NCBI GenBank assembly: GCA_002077065.1
Contig: NAJO01000003.1
Location: 1,116,001 to 1,180,000 of the forward strand
Length of the DNA stretch: 64,000 nt
DNA from: Cryoendolithus antarcticus
Lineage: Eukaryota; Ascomycota; Dothideomycetes; Cladosporiales; Cladosporiaceae
Reading direction: 5' to 3'
A program made the translations under genes and the position numbers. How positions within the stretch are numbered: the first letter of the stretch is position 1; each line of letters starts with the position of its first letter. Shown piece after piece: positions 22,088 to 32,639 of this stretch. The notes beneath the pieces were generated by a model. It did no database searches and was not told where the DNA came from. It saw only the letters and a list, made by a program, of their open reading frames with translations.

Positions 22088-23785
22088 GTCGAAGACGCAA
22101 AGTAGCAAGCAATATCGCTAGATCATGCGCCGATAAGCATGGCCGTGCACCGCACTGCGGTTGTGATATGCGCCGTTTGTTGTGTGTGCAGTAGTAGATG
22201 TCTTAGATCGACTGCACAAGGCTGGAAGGTCCGTGAGCTGGTACAAAGTGAAGTGCAGTCAAGGCAACCGCGAGGCAGGCTCGATGTACTCCGCCAAGAA
22301 CGTGCCAGTGAAAGAGCAATCACATGCACCAGATTCATTGACTGCGCCTGCGCCTGTGAAGTTCCACTGGATCAGCCTTTAGGCAATTGACAAAAAAGCT
22401 CGAAACGCGTCTGATAGAGCGCGTTCAATTTAGCGTTGGTAGGCGCGGGAGGTGACAGCTTGGGCGACAGGGGAATTTGGCGCAGGGAAGGCCCACTTCG
22501 ATCTTGACGCCTGATCTGACGGCTCAGGCATACCACGCTGGCGATCCATCCGCTTCAGCGCGCTGACCTTGACCGAAATTCAAGTCTTCGAAGCTCGCGT
22601 GCTGTATCGCAGGTATACTTAGTGTGACACAGCATCACAATTGCGACTAGTCAGCGGCGCGGCTGTTCACTGTGGAAGCCCTCACATCGCTGCAGTTCAA
22701 CTTTGTCACAGCGACTTTGGTACATCCACGTAAGCGAGATTACTACGGCCACTCCCTAGCGCCTTGGCTACTCCTTGCTGCGATACACTTCGCAGCGTTT
22801 TCTCGCTCTCTCTTAGCTCTGTATACTTACGCAAGTCGCCCCAAACCCCCCTCACATTTGACACAACCAGCTAACAATCATCACAGCTTGTCGGAGTCTG
22901 GGCGCTCACCATTGCCTTTGACTTAACGAGACCTCCTGCATTGCACAGCGCGGTGAGGGATCGCTATGAGTTGCCTTCGGGTACCTCAGCGGCGCAATTT
23001 TTGATTGTCACCTGCAACACTTTTTCATCAGATGCCCACGTCGCTCAGGCTGGGCCTGGAGAAGAGACTTCCCCCGTTAAGACTACCGTACGGACGGCTG
23101 TTCACATTGCTGCAACCCACTGCAACCGCCAGTACACGCACTGTACTGATGGTGATGTAGACTGCGCTTCGGTGTAGGGAAGGCATACAGGCTCTGTCGC
23201 GCCCACAGCCATCAAGCACTTCACTACATTCATCGCAGTAGACTCACAGTGCTGCCTCGCCAAACGTCAGCCGAGCCCCAGGATCACCATATACCCAAAG
23301 ATGATGCATCTCTCACACGCAGCTCCACTAGCCTTGAGGGATCGGAGTGCGTTCTCAGAAGCAGGCACAACCTTCATCTAGACCTCGAGAGGGAACGTTA
23401 TTGCGCCCAACCGCAAACACTCGCCTCACGACCAGAAGTCAGCGAGCTGGATACCTTCAGCGACGGCAAGCAAGAGAGGGTGATGACAAGTCCAATGCAG
23501 GACACGGGGCACGATAAGTTGAGGCGAGGCGAGAAGAGCCATGGAAACAGCGGGCATGGTGAGCCCGCAGGCCGTGTAAGATACGCCATTCGTCAACGCT
23601 GTAGCGTCTCCTGCGCATCTGACTTGAACCATGGTCTTCAAGAGTTCAACTGGTGAGATGGCCACTATATCGAGCAGAGGAGAAGGTGTGCGAAAGACTG
23701 AATTTCGGCTGAATCGATCATTCCCGCCGGCAGTTCAACAGAGCCAAAAGCTACTGCTAGTTCTACTCCGCCTTCCCACGTTCGT
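22088..23785. other. Intergenic, 1,698 bp
   Basis: This holds the promoter side of the deubiquitinase gene and the 3' flank of the next minus-strand gene. Plus-strand ORFs of 78-135 codons occur (for example 22672-22926 and 23249-23656), but none has an ATG-led, motif-bearing sequence. I found no RNA gene or mobile-element trace. Confidence 0.4.
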
Positions 23786-25846
23786 CTACTTAGCAAGCCA
23801 ACTAAACGCACTCGCCCCACCCACCGGGTTTCCCCTCTTGACTCCCGTCCCTCCATTCCCAGCACCATTGGCCACATTCTCCTTCTTGTCCACATCGCCC
23901 AGTTTCTGCCTCCCTTCCTCGAAGAATCTGCTCTTGCCACCATTGCCAGCCTCAGCGGGACTCGCAGCCCCGGCCACAGAAGCCGTAGAAGCTGTTCTCG
24001 AAGCGCTCTTGGGCTTCAGCACCTTCATGCCCTCGCCTGCTTCGCGCTTGCGCGTCCAGAGCTTGTCATCTGACGAGGGTGTGGTGTCTTTGGGTTTGGA
24101 GGCGGCGATCGAGACGTTGGACCAGTCTAGGCCAGATGCTGCAGATGGTGTAGGAAGGGTGGAAGGAGCGTTCGGGATCGCCGTGCTAGCGGTCGCTGTA
24201 GCGGTGAGTGGCGTGGAGGCGGACGTCATCGAAGTGGAGACTGAGGGCGTGCGCCAGTTGCCCCAAATGCCGCTGCTCGTACCCGAGCTTGCGCGCAGAG
24301 AAGGCGAGCTGTTGCCAAGACCGTTGGAGGGGGTGCTGCTCTCGGTCAGGGACGCGAAAGTGGCTGGTGCTGGAGTATCGAGATCTTGCGCGTCTTGCGT
24401 TGGGCGGCCGGTGCTGATGCGGCTGAGGTTGGGTCGCGAAGCTGATGCAGTGGACTGGCGGCTACCAGGTCTGCTGTTAGGAGGGTCGCGATCAAAGACA
24501 GAGCTCGATGTGGTGGCACCAGCTTCAGCAGCGATGACACCGGGTGGTCTGTATCTTCCTTGTGTGAGTCCCGGTGGCGGGGCCATAGAGGTCATGGACG
24601 CGCTACCCTGACCGCCCAAGCCGTTGAGATACGGCGATTGCTGGGTTGGTGCAGGCATAGCCTTGCGAGGACCTGAACTTCCTGTGGCAAGTGTGTTGAA
24701 CGATGACTCGTTCTCAGGCCGCACAAGAGGAATGCTGAGCTTGCTCCGGTCATCGTCGAACAGCGAAATGCTGTTCGACGAGAAGAGGATGTCGGCACAG
24801 TGAGCACGCAGTACGTCAGACCCGATGAAGATTTGTATCGCTTTGCTGTCTAGATCAGCATTTTCCTCGCCAGACCTAGCGTCGATGACTTGGAAAGACA
24901 CGGTCAGAGTAGGCAACTGCGGGGCTGGGCTGGTGCTTCGTGAACTTGAGGGGTGCGGAACAGCTTCGGGAAAGTAGACAGGTAGCTCGACTGTAGAAGC
25001 ACCGTCCTCTGCCGTGATCTGATCCTCGAAGCCAAGTTTGCGGATGAGTCGCGAGTCAAGATAGCTCTTGTGTGATCCAGTACAGACTGCAGCATATAGC
25101 AGAGCATCGTGCTTGAAGTTTGTATTCATCCAACATCTGATGATCGCCGGTACAGCACCTAGTAGTAGCAGACCAGGCGCCAGGGCAGGCCCGTCGCGCG
25201 GGGACTCACCGCCCATGCCAAAGGAGTCTAGGACAAGACTGTTAGCTCGCCCACCAGAAGTGCCAGCAGAGCGTATTGAATGTGCTGAGCTGGCCCTGCC
25301 CTCAGACTTGTGGGACGCAGTGCGCTCATTCATGGCAAGACCGCTGAACGAGCCCAGTGAACCACCGGGCGTGCGTGATAAGTAGTCCACCGATGGCCGC
25401 GACGAATGTGAATGCGATGACGAGAAGTGATTCTGGTTTGCTGTCTCATCGAACCGCACAGATGCCGCTCGAGATGCCGCGCCCAAACGAGAGCGTGGCT
25501 CGGCATCGTCGTTGCTGTCGAGATGTAGACTACTCATCATTGCGTTACCCTCGTCGTCAAAGTTGCGAAATTGATCTGTAGAGGACTGCTGCATGGCAGA
25601 CTGCATGGGTGTACCGAGTCCGCCACCACTCAAGATGGACGGGAAGGGCGATTGTGAACCCCATACGCTGCGTCTTCTGCCATCGTCGTCTTGTCGGCGC
25701 TCTAGGCGGGCCAGACGCTCTGTGTGCTCCGCCTGTACGACCCTCATCTTCTCAACGTCGGCTTGCAAGCGCCAATTGCTGTCTGTATTGCTCGGGGTAG
25801 GGGTGTGGCTGTATGAAGGGGTGAACGCGGCGCTCGATGGATCCAT
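23786..25846 (-). CDS. Uncharacterised protein with possible retropepsin-like domain
   Basis: Single exon, 686 aa, not assigned to a named family. A short coiled coil is likely at residues 28-55 (Glu/Arg/Leu heptads). Residues 60-225 and 380-686 are Ser/Thr/Pro/Gly-rich and look disordered. The compact part is residues 226-378. It has a hydrophobic strand ALLYAAV followed by CTGSHKSYLDSRLIRKLG, then after a loop a TLTVSFQVID strand and FIGSDVLRAHCADI. This order resembles the aspartic-protease (retropepsin/Ddi1) fold: D-S/T-G...helix...LGxDxL. The catalytic Asp position is Cys here (C255-T-G), so activity would not be expected. The function is unknown; a scaffold or dimerisation role is possible. 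The C-terminus ends with basic KSRFFEEGRQKLG and a Gly-rich tail. Confidence 0.82.
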   Translation of the reverse strand: MDPSSAAFTPSYSHTPTPSNTDSNWRLQADVEKMRVVQAEHTERLARLERRQDDDGRRRSVWGSQSPFPSILSGGGLGTPMQSAMQQSSTDQFRNFDDEGNAMMSSLHLDSNDDAEPRSRLGAASRAASVRFDETANQNHFSSSHSHSSRPSVDYLSRTPGGSLGSFSGLAMNERTASHKSEGRASSAHSIRSAGTSGGRANSLVLDSFGMGGESPRDGPALAPGLLLLGAVPAIIRCWMNTNFKHDALLYAAVCTGSHKSYLDSRLIRKLGFEDQITAEDGASTVELPVYFPEAVPHPSSSRSTSPAPQLPTLTVSFQVIDARSGEENADLDSKAIQIFIGSDVLRAHCADILFSSNSISLFDDDRSKLSIPLVRPENESSFNTLATGSSGPRKAMPAPTQQSPYLNGLGGQGSASMTSMAPPPGLTQGRYRPPGVIAAEAGATTSSSVFDRDPPNSRPGSRQSTASASRPNLSRISTGRPTQDAQDLDTPAPATFASLTESSTPSNGLGNSSPSLRASSGTSSGIWGNWRTPSVSTSMTSASTPLTATATASTAIPNAPSTLPTPSAASGLDWSNVSIAASKPKDTTPSSDDKLWTRKREAGEGMKVLKPKSASRTASTASVAGAASPAEAGNGGKSRFFEEGRQKLGDVDKKENVANGAGNGGTGVKRGNPVGGASAFSWLAK

Positions 25847-26648
25847 CGGTCCGGCATTCGAAGCGGTCAGATTTGACCGCGTTGCTCGACCACCCGAGGG
25901 TACAGCAGTCGAGATTCCAATCGACTGTTGTTCCTGGATGGTAGCGAGGCTAGTCGGTCCCTACACTTCCACGCCTACCCTCCTCCTCTTCCCCTCGCCC
26001 CTCACTGATATCCACAGGACAGTCGCCACTTCGCAATCACCACGCGTTGTTGCTTAGTTTTGTTGCACGTGATACTCTTGAAATCTGCCCGCAAATGGAG
26101 GGCAGAAGTCGTGGCGATTGCCGATAAAAGTCGTAGCTGATATGCGCCTTTTTGGCGAGTCGTATAACGCTTGGAGAAGTCTAGTGCGATGGTGTGGCGG
26201 ACTTGCGAGGTTACATGTATGTGGCTACTTGGTTGCGGTGTTCATGGATATGTCCGCTGCTGGCTTGCAGTTCGAGCTGCAGATGGTGGTTAAGCGGTTG
26301 CGCAGGTGTGGACGTCAGTCGACCGTCACAATAAAGTCTTGCTTGAGTGCGTCTCGGTAATGTCAAGTATAGTGTACGATGTGCCTGATGCCGCTTGATC
26401 TTGAGCCAATGTGACCAGTCGTCCGAACTTCTAGAGATCGTACATGACGGGCTGCGGCATACCCGTTGCGCTTTACCTATTCAGGCTGGCCTCACGTGGA
26501 GAGAGGTCCGCTACTGCGCACACATACGATCTCTCATTGTAACCACTCCCTTATATCAAGTCCGATGAGACTACTTCAATAGGAGCATCTTAGGTATTGT
26601 AGTGGTCGCTATGCCCTTCAAAAGTTCTTCACCTGACAGCCCAAGCAT
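25847..26648. other. Intergenic, 802 bp
   Basis: Upstream of the retropepsin-like gene and downstream of coronin, both on the minus strand. The first 200 bases are pyrimidine-rich on the plus strand. No ORF of interest and no RNA gene were seen. Confidence 0.4.
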
Positions 26649-28637
26649 TCAAGACCTTGCCTTCAACTCCGCAACCTCCCTGGTCAAATCCTCAATCTGC
26701 CGACTCTGCGCCTGCAACATTCCTCGAATCTCCCCAAGCACCTCCTTCAGCCCACCAGCCGCGCTGCTGACCGTGGGCTTGGTCTCAGTCGGAGCACTCT
26801 GTGCCGCAGGCTCACTCTCAGCTTTGCTTGAGGTGTCTGCCGGGGCACTGGACGCGGCAGACGTGCTCCTGTTCGACTCGCCACCAAACGCACCACCAAT
26901 GAGGCTCTTAGCCGACCCGAGTATTGTGCTTGGTGCAGTAGGTGCAGGCGTAGAGGATAAAGGCGTGCGGTCTTGCGATCTAGGTGTCTCAGATCGACTA
27001 AAGTCTTGCTGCTTTGCGGCCTGTACTGCCGCCGGTCGCTCAACGGGCTTGGGGATCTCTTCGAAGGATGACGTGTCTTCGTCATCACTTGAGGAGTCTG
27101 CGTCCTTCTCGGCGAACTTATCTGCAAGTTGCGAGATCGACTGTTGGTTCGACTTCATGCTCGGCCCTTCTCTGCTAGCCGCCGGTGCTATCGTCGACTT
27201 GTGCTCTACCGGAGGCTCCGCCTTCGCGACTGGTGCAGCTACAGGTACAGGAGCGGGTGCAGACGCTGTTTTCGTAGGTGTTGACTTCGGCAAGTCCTCT
27301 TCCGCGAGGTCCTTGGGTGGCTGCCCCTCGTACAAATCCTCCATTGAGAATTTCGCCGGCCGTGCAGTCTTGCCACCGAGCCACTCGGCACTAGACATAG
27401 CAGCATTTGTGCCCACAGCAGGCGGGTAGATGTCATCCTGGAAGACCTCCGATCGTCGCGGCACCACAAACGAGATCGGCTCAATCCACTGATCGTTGAC
27501 AGTCTTGTACGCCCTCATGACCTCGTTCGCATGCGTGTCGACTCCCCTCTTCGGCTGAAACGCAATCCCACGTTGCGGATCCCCAGACTTGTATTCAGCC
27601 AATGGTTCAAACTTATCATGCTCAAACTCGTAATACCGTATGTTGCCATCTCCCTTCCCGGCTAGGTAGAGCATTTGACACCCGTCATCCCAGAACGGCA
27701 TGCACACCCCGGAGATCGAGTCGAGGTACGTGAAGTCGCCTCCAACGGGTGTAGTCGGGTTTCGAATATCCCAAAGACCAAGCTGCCGATCACTCATCTT
27801 GCTGAACCCAGTCGTTACGACACGGTCATGCTCGCCCATCCATGCTACGCGGCTGTTCTTCGCACCTGTATGACCAGCGACTTCATGCGCTGGCTTCTGC
27901 TGGCGAACGTCCCAAAAGCGGAGTTTCTTGTCGCGGGAAGTAGTCACTATCATGCTGCCGTCGCCGCTCCAAGAGAGGGACTGCACGATGTCGTTGTGCT
28001 TGAGAGTGAGTTTCGATTGCCCATCTTCTAGGTCCCAAAGCTTGACTGTGTAATCGCCGGAGGACGACGCAAGAATGTTCTCTGCGGCCGGGTTGAAGAG
28101 CACGTGCCCTACCTTCCTGCTGGCTGTTAGCTCCCAATGCCTGCTTGCGTCGACCATGTGCCCTACCTCGAGTGCCCAGATAGCTTGCCCACCGGTGCCA
28201 CATCCTGCGGATCTTCGGCGTCTTTTCGTAATGAGAAGCCCTCCGGTACTTTCCACAGAAACACCTTCCCGTCATCGCTTCCGCTGGCAAGAATGCTGTC
28301 GTTGAATGGACTCCAATCGGTGTCCAGGACAGGCGCAGTATGGCCCCGAAACAACGGCATCTGCTCCGGAAGCTTGCCTCGTTCATCGAGCGGTATGACA
28401 GCGAATGCGCCGCCGCCAGACGCCTGCCAGTTGACTGAGAGGTACTTGGGATTCGCTTTGATTAGGTTCGTGTCCCAGGCATTGTTGCTGATGTGAAGGT
28501 TGTCGTAACACTGCTCACGGCGGGTGGATTGGCCGAAGACGTGTCCTAAGTTCCGCTACTTCAGCCAGTGATACTCGGGATCGTGTCACCATGGGTTGCT
28601 TACGGTACTTCGACGCTCGCACGAAGCGGCCTGCCAT
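26649..28637 (-). CDS. CRN1: Coronin, WD40 actin-binding protein
   Basis: Coronin binds F-actin, bundles filaments and regulates the Arp2/3 complex at cortical actin patches. Three exons (28637-28604, 28545-28167, 28116-26649) give 626 aa. Intron 28117-28166 has a GCTAAC branch; intron 28546-28603 has a GTAAGC donor. The first exon is just 34 nt and encodes the MAGRFVRASKYR start typical of coronins, which continues as HVFGQ. WD repeats of the beta-propeller fill residues 20-390 (for example GHTAPVLDTDWSP, SGDYTVKLWDL, SRDKKLRFWDVR, RQLGLWDIRN). The conserved C-terminal extension of the propeller includes VPRRSEVFQDDIYPP. A variable acidic/Ser linker follows, then a coiled coil (LKEVLGEIRGML...REVAELKARS) expected to oligomerise the protein. 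Confidence 0.96.
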
Positions 28638-30007
28638 TGTGGGCTTATGTCTTGTTCCTCGTCACTGTTGATGTCTCACTCCCTCCTACTGTTTTTCGTA
28701 CCTTGTTACCGTATCAAGGATAGCAATAGATGGTTCAGTGTACCTCAACGTCCCTAATCATAGCCTCATTCCTCGACCAACTTCTTGCCGCTCAAGAGGC
28801 TGAGCATTGATGCAGGTGTCGGCAAGTGGAGATGGTCTCCGCCTCGTGGCAGCGGCCCGCCAAAGCTTGATAAGCCCCTCTAGTGGTGACTTGTTTCTCC
28901 GATGAGGACGAGATGCTCCTCCGATTCTATCTACTCCTCCGCATTGCCGACATCCATGGTGCAATGACTCCAGGCGACCAATAATGCGGTGCAGTGATGT
29001 TTGCATCTCTCCGATACATAAGACCACTCTCATACCCCTGGCGCGTTGGACTGCGACATCCTCCAGATCCAAAACATCTGGAGAAGAGAGCCAACGCTGG
29101 TCACACCTTGCATTCACGAGGAAGCATGAGCATAGCGAGATGATCGCAGTCCATACAGAGCCCGCGCCATTATTGCTTTTGCACGTCTCGACAAGCCTTA
29201 CAAATGGCGCCCACAGATTCCCGCAGCGATTACCTCGAAGCGCAACGACTATCCCCGTTGCGTTCTCGTCGACTAGAACACCATACCCCGGAATGCCCTC
29301 GCGTTATACGATACAGCCCGCATCATTGCCATGTCGCATCGAGTCGAAGCCAGTCTTGGTGAAGGCGCATTCACCCTACTTTGAATGACGTAAGTATGCT
29401 GGAGTCAGCACCGCGTATAGTCAATGTAAGTACATCTTCGATTCCACAACCGCTGTTTTCTTGCCCGAGACCCTCTGCCAATGATGACACCTAACACAAT
29501 GAGATCTCTTCCTCCCGTCGTTATCGGGGTTCACCTTGCCTTGGCCCAAGGTGGCCTGGTGATTACTCCGGACAAGGTTGACAACGCACGCAATGGCAGC
29601 CAGAGAGTCGCAGTCACAGCGTAGATTTAGGAAGCTTCATGTTCGTGCCGGAGACTCTTAAGTGCGAAGACTGAGTAAGTGCATGCATAGAAATGGATTC
29701 GAGGATTCCAATTTCAATGATGATGGTGTTTTACCGACCAGGAAGAAACGACTTCCATTGCCCACAAAGCACAAGTGCAACGCTGCCAATTACAGCCCTC
29801 GCCAGAACGCGCAAAGAGGTATTTCCCAAAAGTCCAGCACACCCTCCAAACACTAAGAAACCCATACTCGTCCCATCATATCCTCGTATCCAGATGCTGC
29901 ATCCTGCGCCATGCTGTGCTGTGACTTTTCCTCCCAATTAGTGATTCCTTATCGTCGCTCCTCAATGCACAATGTTCATCTAATTGATGATCCTCCGATG
30001 CTTCATC
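28638..30007. other. Intergenic, 1,370 bp
   Basis: Upstream region of coronin and 3' flank of the large basic protein. ORFs on both strands are short, overlap each other and carry no motif. I see no supported gene or repeat. Confidence 0.4.
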
Positions 30008-32639
30008 TCAGTATCGGATCACAGGCGATGCCGCCGAGTCATCACTTCCCATGTCCTGCTGTGGTCGAACATTCCTGTCCCCAACCCTTTTCAACACTCC
30101 ATTGTTCCCACCCTTGAACCGCCACCACTTCTTCTTCTGCACCCCAGCCACCGCCTGGTCACTCTGCTCGGACATCGTGCGATTAGCCTCTGGCCTCTGT
30201 CCTGCCCGGTCACCTTTAGCATGCGCAGTGTAGATCGGAACGTGGTGATCGCTGTTGTCGCGGCTGTGCTGGAGCGGAGTGTTGGCGCTGGTGGCGATGT
30301 TGCGAACTTGCACTGGTGGCGCCGGAGGTCCTTGACGGGTGCTCATGGAGCGACCGAAGCCGGTGCTGCGGCTTTGACTATTGCTGCGAGGAGCGTTGAC
30401 CAGCTGGGCGCGGCCGCTGAAAGCTACGGCTGGGTTGTCGGTGTGAGCTTTCGCTGGGCGAGTAGGGAGATAGACTTCGAGAGCCGACTTGCTGCGGCGG
30501 CGATCAACTTTGATGGCCGACTCACCTCTTGGGTCAGTAGGAGACGAAGCGTAGCCGTGTGAGTACTCGAAGTCATTTACGTGTCTGATGGTGGCAGATG
30601 TCGCGGGTACTGAGGGAGGCGCGTGGGACGGGACTGGTGGCGGATTGTCCGTGTTGGATTTCCTTGGGCCGGTAGGTTTTTTAGCAATCGCAGCAGCGCT
30701 GACTGGTGTGCCCATACGAGCAGCAAGTACATCATCGACGCTCTCCTTGGGTGCATGCTGTGCCGTGTCGCGTGACGTAGCAAAGTCGTCGGCCGACGTG
30801 GGGTTCTCTCGCATATTGCCGACACTCGGCTTCGCAGGCTTTAGTGTCGGCGCAGCCGATCGCACAGGACTTGACGTCGCAGAGGCCTTGCCTGATTGGG
30901 ATGGCTCCGCCTCCTGATCTTTCCACTTGTCAAGGCCCGGCAGAGGCGGCAGCTCACGGTTGAGGTTGACGTTAGCCTGATCATGACTTGCACCGGCCAC
31001 TGCCTCCCTGTCGGCACCTCGGCCACGTGACGATGGCCGATCACTACCATTGCTCAAGTCGGTGTTGCTAGCGTTCGTCTTTGCACGGTAGAACGGCTTC
31101 GATGGCTCTCTTCTACTCCTGCTTCTACCACCATCGAAGTGCGTCTCGGCTTTTGACCTTGCGCTGACGAACGAGTCTTGTGAAGGTGAGCGACCGTGAC
31201 CTCGGCCTATGTCCATGCTCTGCTTTCGGCTGACTGCCCTCGAAGCGCTCCTCACGTAGTCCTTTACTTGACTCGAAACCTGTCTTGACCTGCTCTCCGA
31301 ACGTCGAAGCGCTGATTGGCCTCCACTCTCTGGCATGGGAGGCGCTTGGCGTGGTCGTGATGCCGAGCGCATGTAATCCTTGACATCTCTTGTCACACTT
31401 CTCGCACGACTAGCGGCTCGTTGCAGCGATCCTGGCTCGAAAAGCTTGGTCTTGCGTCTTCCAGATCGGCTCTGCGACCGGCTTACAGCGCTTGCGGGTG
31501 GGTCACTGGTCACTGATGTGCCGTCTGTACTATAGCCGCGAGTCAAGACTGGTGCTGGTGCTTGTCTCGTGGGTGGTCTCGAGGTATCGGTTGATGCAGG
31601 CACTGGCTTTCGATTAGGGACTTTGGCCACGGGCGTGGTTGATTCGGTCGGCGGTGTCAAGATCTTCGAATCCGAGCGTTCGCCTGAGACTGCAGGTACA
31701 GGCACAGAGTTTGATGGTGTTGCAATCTCTGACTTGCCTGCATCCTTGGTCTCTGGCTCTTTGTGGGCGTTCCTTAGCTCTACCATGCTAGCTTTCGTCA
31801 CCAGCACAGCTTCAGCACTCGCATGTACCGCCTGCGCCGAGGTTCTCTTCGAGTCCTTCGCAGGTGTTCCAGTTGCCGATGTTAGCGCTGTCGACGCAGA
31901 CCAAGGATACTCAGCCGAGTCAGTCTGCGGTGTCGAGCCAGTAGTGCCAGTCGAAGCCGTTCTCATCACACTCTTCGGCCGGGCAGCAAAGTCAGGCATT
32001 GGTGCCACAAGTGCCGGCACAGTGTACGGTGTGGACTTCGAGCGGTTATGCTGCGAATCTGAGCGATCCCGCCCTGGCACATCAGGCATCTTTGACGGCC
32101 CAGCCATGAGCTCATCTGCTCGCGTTACAGCCTGGGACTGCCTCTGCTGCCTCTTGCGCTCCGATTCTCTAAACTTAGCCTCTGCCGCAGCACGCAGCTC
32201 CTGCGCCGTGGGCCCACCTTCATTGTTCGATACCTCTTTGCTCAGTGGTGCACCATTACCCTCCACTTGCTTTCGCGGCGCCTGCTTGATCGCCGAGTAG
32301 TCCAGCTGTGGCTTGTTGCCATACTGCTCCTGCCATGTCTGCTCTGTTGGCTTGAACCCGTGCAGCACAACCGCGCATGCATTACGAAGGTCAGCCTCGA
32401 TGTCCTGCGGTAACGGTGGGCGAACGCTCCTCGGTGTCTGAGGAGGTGACTCGGGCTCGAAGTGGAGTTGATTGATGTGCTTCTTCAGATCTCGGTTATC
32501 CGCTCTGTTGGGGCCGATTTTCTGCGCCATGTTAGCTCCCCGTACTATGAGCCCTAGATGTGTACTGAGTGCTACATACCAGTCGCGGGACGTCTATCGA
32601 GAACTTCCTCGCCCGCAGGCCACTGAATGCTTTGTCCAT
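30008..32639 (-). CDS. Large basic disordered protein with duplicated VKDY(M/V)RSASR motif
   Basis: Two exons (32639-32580 and 32521-30008) join to 857 aa. The intron 32522-32579 has a perfect GTATGT donor, a GCTAAC branch and a CAG acceptor. It was placed because the apparent start MAQ of the long ORF lies inside this intron, and the upstream exon provides a clean ATG (MDKAFSGLRARKFSIDVPRL). The protein is Ser/Pro/Arg/Lys-rich and probably mostly disordered. Residues 110-150 are helical and charged. The most regular part is an SR-rich block near residues 370-460 with two copies of VKDY(M/V)RSASR, separated by about 40 residues. The C-terminus is KKKWWRFKGG, a basic-aromatic patch that could touch membrane lipids. 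I do not recognise the family; cortical or eisosome-like association is only a guess. Confidence 0.8.

Noticed and set aside
23590..23650. Possible tRNA T-arm-like GGTTCAAGTC on the minus strand
   Set aside because: The flanking bases do not form a T-stem, anticodon arm or acceptor stem.
23631..24611. 326-codon plus-strand ORF
   Set aside because: It lies antisense to the Ser/Thr/Pro-rich C-terminal coding region of the 686-aa protein; its Leu/Val/Ala-rich low-complexity text mirrors that codon usage. No motif was seen.
26602..27429. 275-codon plus-strand ORF
   Set aside because: It is antisense to the coronin C-terminus, and its Ser/Ala/Gly composition is a shadow of the coronin linker.
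31569..32300. 243-codon plus-strand ORF
   Set aside because: Antisense shadow of the large basic disordered protein, with no motif.
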